Below, piece after piece: positions 1-9,239 of a DNA stretch of 20,669 bases. The position numbers and the translations under genes are program-made. Position 1 is the stretch's first letter. The number at the start of each line of letters is the position of its first letter. The stretch spans positions 1-20,669 of the forward strand of contig JAGOAF010000023.1 in assembly GCA_017984035.1 (NCBI GenBank), given 5' to 3'. Under the pieces are notes generated by a model. That model saw only the letters and a list, made by a program, of their open reading frames with translations. It searched no databases and was not told the origin of the DNA. This DNA comes from Flavobacterium sp. (GTDB lineage: Bacteria; Bacteroidota; Bacteroidia; Flavobacteriales; Flavobacteriaceae).

Positions 1-1586
1 TGGATATTGACGGTCGTTTATACACTGCTCAAGAATTGTCAGCTATGACACTTCAAAAAATGAAAAAAACAGCTGAAGACTATTTAGGTCAAACAGTTAC
101 TGAAGCAGTTATTACTGTTCCAGCTTATTTTAACGATGCACAACGTCAAGCTACAAAAGAAGCTGGTGAAATTGCTGGTTTGAAAGTAATGCGTATTATC
201 AACGAACCAACAGCTGCAGCCTTAGCTTACGGTTTGGATAAAAAAGGACAAGATCAAAAAATTGCAGTGTACGATTTAGGTGGAGGTACTTTTGATATTT
301 CTATCTTGGAATTAGGAGATGGAGTTTTTGAAGTATTGTCTACTAATGGAGATACTCACTTAGGTGGAGATGACTTTGACCAAACTATCATTGACTGGTT
401 GGCAGACGAATTCAAAGCAGAAGAAGGAATTGACTTGCGTTTAGACCCAATGTCTTTACAACGTATCAAAGAAGCTGCTGAGAAAGCTAAAATTGAGTTG
501 TCATCTTCAGCTGAAACTGAAATTAACTTGCCATACGTTACTGCTACGGCTTCAGGACCAAAACACTTAGTTAAAAAATTAACAAGAGCACAATTCGAAA
601 AATTGTCTGATACTTTAGTAAAACGTTCTATGGAGCCAGTTGCTAAAGCATTAAAAGATGCAGGTTTATCTACATCTGATATTGACGAAGTAATCTTAGT
701 AGGAGGTTCTACTCGTATGCCAAGAATTGCTGACGAAGTAGAAAAATTCTTTGGTAAAAAAGCGTCTAAAGGAGTTAATCCTGATGAGGTGGTTGCTATT
801 GGAGCTGCTATTCAAGGTGGAGTTTTATCTGGAGATGTAAAAGATGTATTGTTACTTGACGTAACTCCTCTTTCTTTAGGTATCGAAACTATGGGTGGTG
901 TAATGACTACATTAATTGAGTCTAACACAACGATTCCAACTAAAAAATCGCAAATTTTCTCAACTGCTGCAGATTCTCAACCAACTGTTGAATTACACGT
1001 TCTTCAAGGTGCTAGAGCTATGGCTGCTGACAACAAAACGATTGGACGTTTCAACTTGGATGGTATTCCACCAGCACCAAGAGGAGTTCCTCAAATTGAA
1101 GTAACTTTTGATATTGATGCTAATGGTATCATCAAAGTTTCGGCTACTGATAAAGGAACTGGAAAATCTCATGATATTCGTATCGAAGCTTCTTCTGGAT
1201 TAACAGCTGAAGAAATCGAGAAAATGAAAAAAGATGCTGAAGCTAATGCTGAATCTGATAAAGCAGCAAGAGAAAAAGCAGAAAAATTGAACGAAGCAGA
1301 CGGAATGATCTTCCAAACTGAAAGTCAATTGAAAGAATTGGGTGATAAATTATCTGATGACAACAAAGTGGCTATCGAGTATGCTTTAACTGAATTGAGA
1401 ATGGCACACCAATCTCAAGACATTCCAGCTATTCAAACTGCTTTGGACAACATCAATGCAGCTTGGAAAAAAGCTACTGAAGCGATGTATGCTCAAGGAG
1501 AACAAGGTCAAGCAGATGCACAACCTCAAGGGGATGCGCAATCAGGTGACAATGTTGAAGACGTTGACTTCGAAGAAGTGAAATAA
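1..1586 (+). CDS. dnaK: Chaperone protein DnaK (Hsp70), 5'-truncated by window edge
   Basis: Hsp70 chaperone that binds unfolded peptides in an ATP-driven cycle with DnaJ and GrpE in the cytoplasm. The frame is open from base 3 (reading [12 protein letters not shown]...), so the gene begins outside the window. Compared with E. coli DnaK about 110 N-terminal residues are missing, and 527 residues are visible. Seen: the nucleotide-domain motifs [14 protein letters not shown] and [11 protein letters not shown], the phosphate loop DLGGGTFD (about 273-296), [10 protein letters not shown] (about 700-729), the interdomain linker [13 protein letters not shown] (about 843-881), then a full substrate-binding domain and helical lid. 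The tail is disordered, Gln/Ala/Gly-rich and ends in EEVK, close to the E. coli EEVDKK-type ending. A terminator follows at once. An internal TTG at 36 is not a start. Identification is secure. Confidence 0.98.
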   Translation, partial: DIDGRLYTAQELSAMTLQKMKKTAEDYLGQTVTEAVITVPAYFNDAQRQATKEAGEIAGLKVMRIINEPTAAALAYGLDKKGQDQKIAVYDLGGGTFDISILELGDGVFEVLSTNGDTHLGGDDFDQTIIDWLADEFKAEEGIDLRLDPMSLQRIKEAAEKAKIELSSSAETEINLPYVTATASGPKHLVKKLTRAQFEKLSDTLVKRSMEPVAKALKDAGLSTSDIDEVILVGGSTRMPRIADEVEKFFGKKASKGVNPDEVVAIGAAIQGGVLSGDVKDVLLLDVTPLSLGIETMGGVMTTLIESNTTIPTKKSQIFSTAADSQPTVELHVLQGARAMAADNKTIGRFNLDGIPPAPRGVPQIEVTFDIDANGIIKVSATDKGTGKSHDIRIEASSGLTAEEIEKMKKDAEANAESDKAAREKAEKLNEADGMIFQTESQLKELGDKLSDDNKVAIEYALTELRMAHQSQDIPAIQTALDNINAAWKKATEAMYAQGEQGQADAQPQGDAQSGDNVEDVDFEEVK

Positions 1587-1607
1587 TTACTATTTCATTT
1601 ATATAAA

Positions 1608-1641
1608 CAAAAAACCGAGCTAGAAATAGCTCGGTTTTTTT
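1608..1641 (+). terminator. Rho-independent terminator after dnaK, probably bidirectional
   Basis: Perfect stem AAAACCGAGCTA (1611-1622), GAAA tetraloop, TAGCTCGGTTTT (1627-1638), followed by more T. The A-run on the left gives a U-run on the other strand, so it can also serve the convergent metalloprotease gene ending at 1678. Confidence 0.9.
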
Positions 1642-1677
1642 ATGGAATAGGATCCGACTTTTGCAAGCCGGATTTTA

Positions 1678-4239
1678 TTATTTTGGGTCTAAAGCAGTAT
1701 CAATTCTAGCTACTAAATCCAATAAGTGTAATTTACTTAATCGGTCAGTTGCACGAGCAGCAGCTGCTTTTGCATTTGATTTCAAACTAACTAATTGTCC
1801 TCTAGCAATAGAAGGTAAATCGGTTTGGTTTAAGTTAACTGTTCTAGTGTTAAAACCATAAGTTACTCCTACAGGTACTGAACGAACAGCAGTAGAACCC
1901 GGTTTTAATAATCCAGTTACTTTATCAACAAATACTTTTTGAAGATTTCTTCTGTAAATATCGATTGGTTTATTGGATTTTAATTCTGCAAAAATTCCGT
2001 TACGAACATCGGTCATTAATTCATCTACTGTATAGTTGTTTTTATTGATAGACGAACCTTCAAACAAACGCACCATTCGGTCTCCAGCTAATAAATTACT
2101 TAGAGTTGATTCTTGCATTCCTTTAATTGCTTCCACACCATTGTCTGGGTTTATTTTTGCTAATACACTTTGATTCATTAACCATTTAGGCGTAGCAAAC
2201 AATTGTGTATTTAAAAAACTAACAGCCTCTTTTTGAATGCTTCTTGGAACCACTTCAAATTGGTTACCACCCATATCGTAGGTTTTTGGAGTATCATATA
2301 TTCCACCAACGTTTTTAGTCACATGACCTAAATAACGTCTGAATTGACCTGTAAGAGCTGAGTACAATTCGTCTAATTCGGCATAACTTTCTCCTTTTTC
2401 AGCACTCCATTTTAATAAATTAGGAAGAATACGTTGTAAGTTTTTGATACCGTAAGCTGAAGCTTTCATAGCATTGTCACCAATATCTTCTGTTTGGTAT
2501 CTTGGATCGTAAGGACTAGATTCTGTTCCAAACCAAAGGCGACGATTTTTGTAAGCTTCTTTAGTCATTTCATTCAAGATAGCTTTCTCTTCTTTGTCTG
2601 TTTTGGCATCTTCAAAATAAGAGTACCCCCATTTAATTGCCCATTTGTCGTAATCTCCAATTTTTGGAAACAAATGTTTTACACCATCTTCTGGTTGAGC
2701 TACATAATTGAATCGTGCATAATCCATGATAGAAGATGTGTGACCATTTTTCTCTTGGAAAGCTGCATCTCTTAATTTTTCTACTGGAGTAGCTGAACTA
2801 GCTCCCATATTATGACGTAATCCTAAAGTATGACCTACTTCGTGAGACGATACAAAACGAATTAATTCGCCCATCAAGTTGTCATCAAATTGTTTTTTTC
2901 TAGCAGCTGGATCTACGGCAGCTGTCTGGATTAAATACCAGTTGCGCAATAAACTCATGATATTATGGTACCAACCAATATGGCTTTCTAAGATTTCACC
3001 TGTTCTAGGATCGTGAACGTTTGGTCCGTAGGCATTTTGAATTTCGGCAGCAAAATAACGCAATACAGAAAAACGGGCATCTTCTAAACTCATCGTTGGA
3101 TCGTTTTCTGGCCAATATTCACCACGAATGGCATTTTTCCAACCTGCATTTTCAAAGGCTACTTGCCAATCATCAATACCTTGTTTGATGTATTTTTTCC
3201 ATTTATCAGGTGTAGCAGGATCAATGTAATATACAATTGGTTTGGCTGGTTCGATCAACTCTCCTCTTTTTTGTTTCGCCGCATCTTCTTTCGATTTCGG
3301 CTCTAAACGCCATCTTACTGCAAAAACTTCAGTATCCGATTTATGCGACTCTTCCTCAAATACCCCATATTGGCTAGCAAAATAACCCACACGCGCATCA
3401 AATGTTCTTTTGCGCATTGGATTTTTTGGCAAAGCAATCATAGAAGTGTTCAATTCTACTGTTAAAAAACCTGAATCCAAACCAGCGGGTAAGTTAGTTC
3501 CAATTTTAGGTGTTGGATTTAACGATATCAAAGCCGGAACAGTCGAGTAGGTTTTTACGGTTCTAATTTCAGTATTGATAGGAAAACTGCTAATTTTTTG
3601 AATAAACGATTTTTCTTTTTGGAATGCTTGAATACTCAGTGTTTGTTTTTTTACAGGATCAAGTGAAAATGTTTGTACATCAGCATCAAAGGTAGGAGTC
3701 ATGTCGATTACATAGCCCGATTCTTTTCCATCTTTGTCTTTTTTGATCGCTAAAATATCATAGTTACCAATAATCGGATTTGCAGATGAATTTTTCACAG
3801 CTTGCGCCAAAGGTTTATCTCCGTCAGGAGACATAATTACATAACTCACTGATCGCAATAACATGGTGTTGTTCAATCCTTTTTCAAATTGGATCACTTG
3901 TCGGTTGACTTCTTCACCACCAAAAATTCCACCTCCTGCTGGAGTTTTAGAAAAACGGGTTATGGTCATGATTTCTGTATCTAATAAAGAAGCTGGGATT
4001 TCGAAAAGGTATTTAGCATCCATTTTATGAATGTCAATTAACCCTTTTTGGGTAACGGCCGTTGTATCAATTACTTTATTGTAGGGTTTGGGGCCTTTTT
4101 TCGCATCAGGTTTTGGGGTTTCTGAAGCCACAATTGCAGGTTTAGCTGCCTCTTTCTTTTTTTTGTTTTGGCTCACAGCTCCTTGACTGAAACACAAAAA
4201 TAAACTTGCTAAAATTAAACTTGATTTAAGTTGTACCAT
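1678..4239 (-). CDS. Exported zinc-dependent metalloprotease (DUF5117/DUF5118 type)
   Basis: Predicted secreted or periplasmic zinc peptidase of 853 residues. A Sec signal peptide is visible (MVQLKSSLILASLFLCFSQGAVSQ, likely cut after AVSQ), followed by a Lys/Pro-rich linker to about residue 53. The long N-terminal region (about 55-330) matches the DUF5118/DUF5117 arrangement known from Bacteroidota. The catalytic zinc motif HEVGHTLGLRH gives H466, E467, H470 and H476, the extended metzincin-type HExxHxxxxxH. A Met-turn-like SSIMDY lies at 502-507. No lipobox Cys and no obvious type IX secretion C-terminal domain are seen. It stands alone, divergent from corA and convergent with dnaK. Start ATG at 4239 fits directly before the signal peptide. 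Substrate unknown; the family is annotated only as 'zinc-dependent metalloprotease'. Confidence 0.93.
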   Translation of the reverse strand: MVQLKSSLILASLFLCFSQGAVSQNKKKKEAAKPAIVASETPKPDAKKGPKPYNKVIDTTAVTQKGLIDIHKMDAKYLFEIPASLLDTEIMTITRFSKTPAGGGIFGGEEVNRQVIQFEKGLNNTMLLRSVSYVIMSPDGDKPLAQAVKNSSANPIIGNYDILAIKKDKDGKESGYVIDMTPTFDADVQTFSLDPVKKQTLSIQAFQKEKSFIQKISSFPINTEIRTVKTYSTVPALISLNPTPKIGTNLPAGLDSGFLTVELNTSMIALPKNPMRKRTFDARVGYFASQYGVFEEESHKSDTEVFAVRWRLEPKSKEDAAKQKRGELIEPAKPIVYYIDPATPDKWKKYIKQGIDDWQVAFENAGWKNAIRGEYWPENDPTMSLEDARFSVLRYFAAEIQNAYGPNVHDPRTGEILESHIGWYHNIMSLLRNWYLIQTAAVDPAARKKQFDDNLMGELIRFVSSHEVGHTLGLRHNMGASSATPVEKLRDAAFQEKNGHTSSIMDYARFNYVAQPEDGVKHLFPKIGDYDKWAIKWGYSYFEDAKTDKEEKAILNEMTKEAYKNRRLWFGTESSPYDPRYQTEDIGDNAMKASAYGIKNLQRILPNLLKWSAEKGESYAELDELYSALTGQFRRYLGHVTKNVGGIYDTPKTYDMGGNQFEVVPRSIQKEAVSFLNTQLFATPKWLMNQSVLAKINPDNGVEAIKGMQESTLSNLLAGDRMVRLFEGSSINKNNYTVDELMTDVRNGIFAELKSNKPIDIYRRNLQKVFVDKVTGLLKPGSTAVRSVPVGVTYGFNTRTVNLNQTDLPSIARGQLVSLKSNAKAAAARATDRLSKLHLLDLVARIDTALDPK

Positions 4240-4315
4240 TTCATTCCTCTTTTTAATTAATAATTGTTAGTGTAGAATAAGGCAATATTTGTTTTCATTT
4301 AATTTAAATGAAATT

Positions 4316-4345
4316 CAAATCTATTGATATATTTTCAATTAACAA
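4316..4345 (-). promoter_or_regulatory. Candidate promoter of the metalloprotease gene
   Basis: On the minus strand TTG (4345-4343), a 19-nt spacer, then TAGATTTG (4323-4316). This matches the Bacteroidota consensus TTG-N17-23-TAnnTTTG. It predicts a leader of about 70 nt before the ATG at 4239. Confidence 0.5.
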
Positions 4346-4414
4346 TCTTGAGTTTAATTTTTTGATATTTACAGGAGTACTTTGAAAATCATTTTTAGTT
4401 AAATTAAATCTGTT

Positions 4415-4448
4415 TTGATTGAGAGGAAGAAATTTCTATCTATTTTTG
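4415..4448 (+). promoter_or_regulatory. Candidate promoter of corA
   Basis: TATTTTTG (4441-4448) fits the -7 element TAnnTTTG. TTG at 4415-4417 is 23 nt upstream, at the long end of the accepted spacing. The predicted leader is about 45 nt. The rest of the divergent gap 4240-4498 shows only AT-rich sequence. Confidence 0.35.
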
Positions 4449-4498
4449 TTCATTAGCAATTAAATAGTAATTATTTAAAAAGGTTTTTCGTTTGGCTT

Positions 4499-5569
4499 AT
4501 GAGAAAGATAGTTTATAAAAAAGGGAGAAAAGTACAACCCTTGCATTTAGAATATACCGGGATACATAAAAATTACGATTCACAGATGCAGTTGTTTGTT
4601 TATAATGATTCTGAGATAACTGAATATGAAAAAATCAAAGTGGCTGATTTTGAAAAAAGTATTGTTACACAAAAAACAAATTGGATTAATATCCATGGTT
4701 TAAACAATATTGAGTTAGTCCAATCGGTGGGAAATTATTTTAAAATTGACAACTATATGTTGGCTGATATTTTAAACACGACTAAACGAACTAAATTAGA
4801 GGAGCAACAAGAGGTGTTGTTTTTTAATATTAAATCACTTTTACCAAAAGAAAATTCGGATAGTATACAAACTGAACAAATAAGTTTTTTAATTAAAGAA
4901 GGGATATTGATTTCGTTCCAAGAAAAACGCAGTGATTTTTTTACTCATATTAGAGAACGAATTCGTTCTCATTCAGGTATTGTGAGAACTAAAAAAGCCG
5001 ATTTTTTACTCTACGTTCTATTGGATGCTGTTATGGAAAATTTCTACATTACATTGGAGTACGAGGAAGACAAAGTAGAAGAATTAATTAATTTATCCAA
5101 GAATAGTGACAATCCCATTATTTTAGAACGAATTGAAAAGCATCGTGATAATTATAATTTCCTAAAACGTTCCATCATTCCGTTACGCGATTCATTGTAT
5201 GATATAAAAAGCATCAAGGATGACAATGTGTTTAATTTAATTGAGAATGAAAATTTTAGTTTTTTCTCAAGATTATATCAAAAAAGCTTGGAACTTTTGG
5301 AACAAATTGAGTCAGATATGAGTGCACTCGATAGTGCTTCTAATTTGTTTTTTTCAGCTCAGACACATAAAATGAATGAGATTATGAAGACCTTAACTAT
5401 AGTTTCGGCCATTTTTATTCCACTTACTTTTATAGTAGGAGTTTACGGAATGAATTTTGAAAACATGCCCGAATTAGAATATCCTTATGGATACCACACT
5501 GTGATTGGAATCATGGTATTGATGGGTATCGGTATGTTAATTTATTTCAAAAAAAGAAGGTGGTTTTAA
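4499..5569 (+). CDS. corA: Magnesium/cobalt transporter CorA
   Basis: Inner-membrane divalent-cation channel, active as a pentamer in the family. The 356 residues show the expected layout: an N-terminal cytoplasmic alpha/beta domain (about 1-165), long charged helices forming the stalk (about 170-295), then two C-terminal transmembrane helices (about 297-316 and 331-350). The family signature YGMNF is at 316-320, right after the first membrane helix, and the periplasmic loop is acidic (ENMPELEY). The C-terminus KKRRWF is a typical positive cytoplasmic tail. Start ATG at 4499 gives the usual length. The signature cannot by itself distinguish Mg2+, Co2+ or Ni2+ preference, and a ZntB-like role is possible but less likely. 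No terminator is seen before the GH97 gene 51 bp downstream, so read-through is possible. Confidence 0.95.
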   Translation: MRKIVYKKGRKVQPLHLEYTGIHKNYDSQMQLFVYNDSEITEYEKIKVADFEKSIVTQKTNWINIHGLNNIELVQSVGNYFKIDNYMLADILNTTKRTKLEEQQEVLFFNIKSLLPKENSDSIQTEQISFLIKEGILISFQEKRSDFFTHIRERIRSHSGIVRTKKADFLLYVLLDAVMENFYITLEYEEDKVEELINLSKNSDNPIILERIEKHRDNYNFLKRSIIPLRDSLYDIKSIKDDNVFNLIENENFSFFSRLYQKSLELLEQIESDMSALDSASNLFFSAQTHKMNEIMKTLTIVSAIFIPLTFIVGVYGMNFENMPELEYPYGYHTVIGIMVLMGIGMLIYFKKRRWF

Positions 5570-5620
5570 TCATTTTAAGTCAGTAAAAATCAAGTATATT
5601 CGCATTCTTAAATTTATAAA

Positions 5621-7720
5621 ATGAAACATTTATTTTCTCTTTTAGTACTATTTTATTTTGGTTCAATTCATGGACAAACCTTGAGTTCTCCTTCAGGTAA
5701 AATTGATTTAACTTTTGCTTTATCAACATCTGGACAACCTACGTATACAGTCAATTATAAGGCAAAAGCAGTTATTTTAACCAGTAATTTAGGAATTAAA
5801 CTAAAGGAAAAGCCTTCATTAGATGGTAATTTTGAAATCCAATCAACAAAAAACAATACCTTTTACGAAACTTGGAAACCGGTATTGGGGGAACAAGCTG
5901 CAATAGTGAATCATTATAACGAATTAGTAGTTAGCTTAATTCAAAAAAACACAAATGTAAAGGTGAATATAGTGTTCAGAGCCTTTGATGAAGGGGTGGC
6001 TTTTCGATATGATTTTCCGAAGCAAAAAGAATTGAATTATTTTATTATTTCAGATGAACTAACTCAATTTAATTTGACAGAAAATAATAAAGTATTCTGG
6101 CTGCCAGGAGATTTTGATAGTAACGAATACGAATATAACGAGACCCAATTCTCAGCCATTGACAATTCAAAAATCAATATGAATAACGGAATTGGGGTAA
6201 AATCCATTCCTGGTCAGTATACTGTGCAATCTCCTTTGATGATGAAGTCGCCTTCCGGGCTGTACTTGAATATTTTTGAAGCAGCGGTTGTCAATTATCC
6301 TGTAATGCATTTGAAAGCGGATGTTGCAAATTATAAGTTGAAATCAGAATTAGTTCCCAATGCTATTGGCGATAAAGCCTATTTACAAGCACCTTGTGTA
6401 TCACCTTGGCGAACTATTATGATTAGTGATGACGCTCGTGATATTGTAAGTTCAAAAATGATTTTGAATCTAAACGAACCTTCAAAAATTGAAAACACTT
6501 CTTGGATTAAACCAATGAAGTATGTTGGAATTTGGTGGGAAATGCACGTGGGTAACTCTACATGGGATTATGCAGGTTCTCAAAATGCCACTACTGACTT
6601 TGGTACAAAATTAGCATCTTCTGGGAGACACGGTGCAACTACCGAAAATACCAAACGTTATATTGATTTTGCTGCTAAACACGGTTTTGACGGAGTATTG
6701 GTAGAAGGTTGGAACGAAGGCTGGGAAGACTGGTCAGGCAATTGGAAAGAAGAAGTTTTTGACTTTGTGACACCTTATCCTGATTTTGATATTGCGGCAA
6801 TTTCAGCTTATGCTAAAGAGAAAAATGTAAAAATGATTATGCACCACGAAACTTCAGGTTCGGTGGCGAATTATGAAAGACGCTTGGATCGTGCTTTTGA
6901 AAATATGGTGAAATACAATTACCCTGCTGTTAAAACAGGTTATGTTGGGAAAATTATTCCGCGTGGCGAAATGCATGATGGCCAAACAATGGTGAATCAT
7001 TTTGCGCATGTTGTGAAGCGTGCAGCCGATTATAAATTAATGGTTAATTCTCACGAATCATCGCATCCAACAGGTTTAGGAAGAACCTATCCTAATTATG
7101 TAGCTGCTGAGTCTGCACGTGGAAACGAGTTCAATGCTTGGAGTATTGGAAATCCGCCGATGCACGAAACGATTTTACCGTTTACCCGTCAATTAGGAGG
7201 ACCTATGGATTATACGCCAGGAATTTTTGAAATTAAAATGAGTCATTATGACAAGAAGAAAATGGAGCAAGTGCAGACTACATTAGCAAAACAGTTGGCT
7301 TTGTATGTAACGATGTACTCTCCAATTCAAATGGCCGCTGATTTGCCTGAGAATTATGATAAATATCCTGATGCTTTTCAATTTATTAAAGATGTGGCTT
7401 TAGATTGGGAAGACAGTAAGTATTTGCAGGCTGAGCCAGGGGATTATTTAACAATCGCTAGAAAAGCAAAAGGCTCACAATCTTGGTTTTTAGGCGCTAT
7501 TACCGATGAAAATGCTAGAAAAACCGAAATCAAATTGGACTTTCTAACTAAAGGAAAAAAATACAAAGCCATTATTTATGAAGATGCTAAAGATGCCGAC
7601 TGGAAAAGAAATCCAAAAGCCTACAAGATTCGTTCGATAGAGGTTTCAAATAATTCAAAAATCAAATTGAATTTAGCACCAGGTGGAGGAACTGCTATTA
7701 GTTTTGAGCCTATTCAATAG
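5621..7720 (+). CDS. Exported GH97 glycoside hydrolase, SusB-like alpha-glucosidase
   Basis: Predicted periplasmic glycosidase acting on starch-type oligosaccharides. A signal peptide (MKHLFSLLVLFYFGSIHGQ) precedes 699 residues with the GH97 layout: N-terminal beta-sandwich (about 20-275), TIM-barrel core (about 285-590), C-terminal beta-sandwich (about 600-699). Four glutamates, E410 (MHHE), E479 (NSHE), E497 (AAES) and E503 (RGNE), have the same spacing (69, 18, 24) as E439, E508, E526 and E532 of Bacteroides SusB. In SusB these supply the general bases, a calcium ligand and the general acid of the inverting mechanism. This favours an inverting alpha-glucosidase over the retaining alpha-galactosidase branch. 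No SusC/SusD or other glycan genes lie nearby. A weak -7-like TATATTCG sits at 5595-5602. Own terminator at 7727-7758. Confidence 0.93.
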   Translation: MKHLFSLLVLFYFGSIHGQTLSSPSGKIDLTFALSTSGQPTYTVNYKAKAVILTSNLGIKLKEKPSLDGNFEIQSTKNNTFYETWKPVLGEQAAIVNHYNELVVSLIQKNTNVKVNIVFRAFDEGVAFRYDFPKQKELNYFIISDELTQFNLTENNKVFWLPGDFDSNEYEYNETQFSAIDNSKINMNNGIGVKSIPGQYTVQSPLMMKSPSGLYLNIFEAAVVNYPVMHLKADVANYKLKSELVPNAIGDKAYLQAPCVSPWRTIMISDDARDIVSSKMILNLNEPSKIENTSWIKPMKYVGIWWEMHVGNSTWDYAGSQNATTDFGTKLASSGRHGATTENTKRYIDFAAKHGFDGVLVEGWNEGWEDWSGNWKEEVFDFVTPYPDFDIAAISAYAKEKNVKMIMHHETSGSVANYERRLDRAFENMVKYNYPAVKTGYVGKIIPRGEMHDGQTMVNHFAHVVKRAADYKLMVNSHESSHPTGLGRTYPNYVAAESARGNEFNAWSIGNPPMHETILPFTRQLGGPMDYTPGIFEIKMSHYDKKKMEQVQTTLAKQLALYVTMYSPIQMAADLPENYDKYPDAFQFIKDVALDWEDSKYLQAEPGDYLTIARKAKGSQSWFLGAITDENARKTEIKLDFLTKGKKYKAIIYEDAKDADWKRNPKAYKIRSIEVSNNSKIKLNLAPGGGTAISFEPIQ

Positions 7721-7726
7721 TATTTT

Positions 7727-7758
7727 AAAACCTGCTTTTAATTGAGCAGGTTTTTTTT
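7727..7758 (+). terminator. Rho-independent terminator after GH97 gene
   Basis: AAAACCTGCT (7727-7736), 8-nt loop, AGCAGGTTTT (7745-7754) continuing to eight T in total. It starts 7 bp after the stop codon. Confidence 0.88.
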
Positions 7759-7824
7759 ATGTTCTAAGTAAACCTTTTTATAAAAATAATTCCGACATTG
7801 CCTTACCAAAAAAAATAAATACGT

Positions 7825-9201
7825 ATGAAAAAATCAATTATTATTGGGGCTTTTTTCTTTAGTGTCATGAGTGTTTTAGCTCAAACTAACGATGAAAAAA
7901 TACTAAGAAACATTTATAATTCCAGTTTAACTAATGGAAAATCGTACACTTGGTTAGAACATTTATCAAATAAAATTGGGGCTAGATTATCAGGTTCTGA
8001 AAACGCGGAAAAAGCGGTTTTATATACCAAAGCACAATTAGAAACTTTAGGATTAGATAAGGTCTATTTACAAGAAGTAATGGTGCCAAAATGGGTTCGT
8101 GGCGAAAAAGAGACGGCTTATATTTTGGATAATAAAACAAAGACTGCCGTTCCTATTGCTGCACTAGGAGGTTCGGTAGCAACTCCAAAAAATGGTTTAA
8201 CAGCTGAGATTATTGAAGTGCAAGGTATTGAGGATTTGAAAAAATGGGGAGATAAAATAAAAGGAAAAATAGTATTTTATAATAGACCTATGGATCCAAC
8301 TTTCATTGAAACCTTTAAATCCTATGGTGGTTGTGTAGACCAACGCTATGCAGGTGCGAAAGAAGCAGCAAAATTGGGTGCAGTAGGAACGATTGTTCGT
8401 TCTATGAATTTGCGCTTGGATGATTTTCCTCATACTGGTGCTCAAAGTTATGGTGATTTATCTCCAGCAGAATATATTCCAACAGCTGCAATAAGTACTA
8501 ATGGAGCTGAATTGTTAAGCCAAAAATTAAAAACTAATCCCAATTTACAATTCTACTTCAAACAATCTTGTGTACAAATGCCAGAGGCACTTTCGTTTAA
8601 TGTAATTGGAGAAATTAAAGGTAGCGAACATCCACAGAATATTATGGTTGTAGGAGGGCATTTGGATTCTTGGGATTTAGCCGATGGTTCCCATGATGAT
8701 GGTGCAGGTGTAGTTCAAAGTATGGAAGCGTTACGTATTTTTAAACAATTGGGTTACCAACCCAAAAATACAATTCGCGTTGTTTTGTTTATGAATGAAG
8801 AGAATGGGGGAAGAGGAGGAAAAAAATATGCTGAGTTAGCTCAAACCAATCATGAAAATCACATCTTTGCCTTAGAAAGTGATTCAGGTGGATTTAGCCC
8901 AAGAGGTTTTTCTATTGAAGCTGATGACGCTAATTTTGAACGTATTTCATCTTGGAAGAAACTATTTGAACCGTATTTGATTCATAGTTTTGTAAAAGGA
9001 GGTGCTGGTGCTGATATCAATCCGCTGAGTTCAGGTAAAATTGTTAAAGCAGGTTTGAAACCAGATTCACAACGTTATTTTGATTACCATCATGCATTAA
9101 ATGATAATTTTGATGCTATCAATAAAAGAGAGCTAGAATTAGGTGCCGCAACGATGACCTCATTACTGTATTTAATAGATCAAAATGGAATTATAGAATA
9201 A
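7825..9201 (+). CDS. Exported M28-family zinc aminopeptidase with PA-like insert
   Basis: Predicted periplasmic or secreted di-zinc aminopeptidase, 458 residues, with signal peptide MKKSIIIGAFFFSVMSVLAQ. The M28 residues are all visible: H279 (GGHLDSW), the bridging D291 (HDDGAG), catalytic E325 and ligand E326 (NEEN), D353 (ESDSGG) and H423 (YHHALND). Between the N-terminal segment and the catalytic domain, residues about 100-245 look like the protease-associated (PA) domain usual in this subfamily. The family includes aminopeptidases and carboxypeptidases such as Q-type plasma glutamate carboxypeptidase relatives, so the exact cleavage preference is open. The gene is monocistronic by its surroundings: a terminator lies before it and another overlaps its stop codon. 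No convincing promoter was found; TAATTCCG near 7784 is too poor to call. Confidence 0.93.
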   Translation: MKKSIIIGAFFFSVMSVLAQTNDEKILRNIYNSSLTNGKSYTWLEHLSNKIGARLSGSENAEKAVLYTKAQLETLGLDKVYLQEVMVPKWVRGEKETAYILDNKTKTAVPIAALGGSVATPKNGLTAEIIEVQGIEDLKKWGDKIKGKIVFYNRPMDPTFIETFKSYGGCVDQRYAGAKEAAKLGAVGTIVRSMNLRLDDFPHTGAQSYGDLSPAEYIPTAAISTNGAELLSQKLKTNPNLQFYFKQSCVQMPEALSFNVIGEIKGSEHPQNIMVVGGHLDSWDLADGSHDDGAGVVQSMEALRIFKQLGYQPKNTIRVVLFMNEENGGRGGKKYAELAQTNHENHIFALESDSGGFSPRGFSIEADDANFERISSWKKLFEPYLIHSFVKGGAGADINPLSSGKIVKAGLKPDSQRYFDYHHALNDNFDAINKRELELGAATMTSLLYLIDQNGIIE

Positions 9202-9230
9202 AAAAAGGCTTCGAAAGAAGCCTTTTTTTA
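9201..9230 (+). terminator. Terminator between convergent M28 and outer-membrane-protein genes
   Basis: AAAAAAGGCTTC (9201-9212), GAAA tetraloop, GAAGCCTTTTTTT (9217-9229). It begins on the last base of the M28 stop codon. A-run and T-run on both sides suggest it works in both directions, ending the minus-strand gene at 9240 too. Confidence 0.9.
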
Positions 9231-9239
9231 TACGTTGAA

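Noticed and set aside
2494..2775. 93-codon plus-strand open frame inside the metalloprotease gene
   Set aside because: Antisense to conserved metalloprotease coding sequence, no family resemblance, composition explained by the opposite strand.
1678..4239. Type IX secretion cargo
   Set aside because: The C-terminal 80 residues show no recognisable sorting domain; only a Sec signal is supported.
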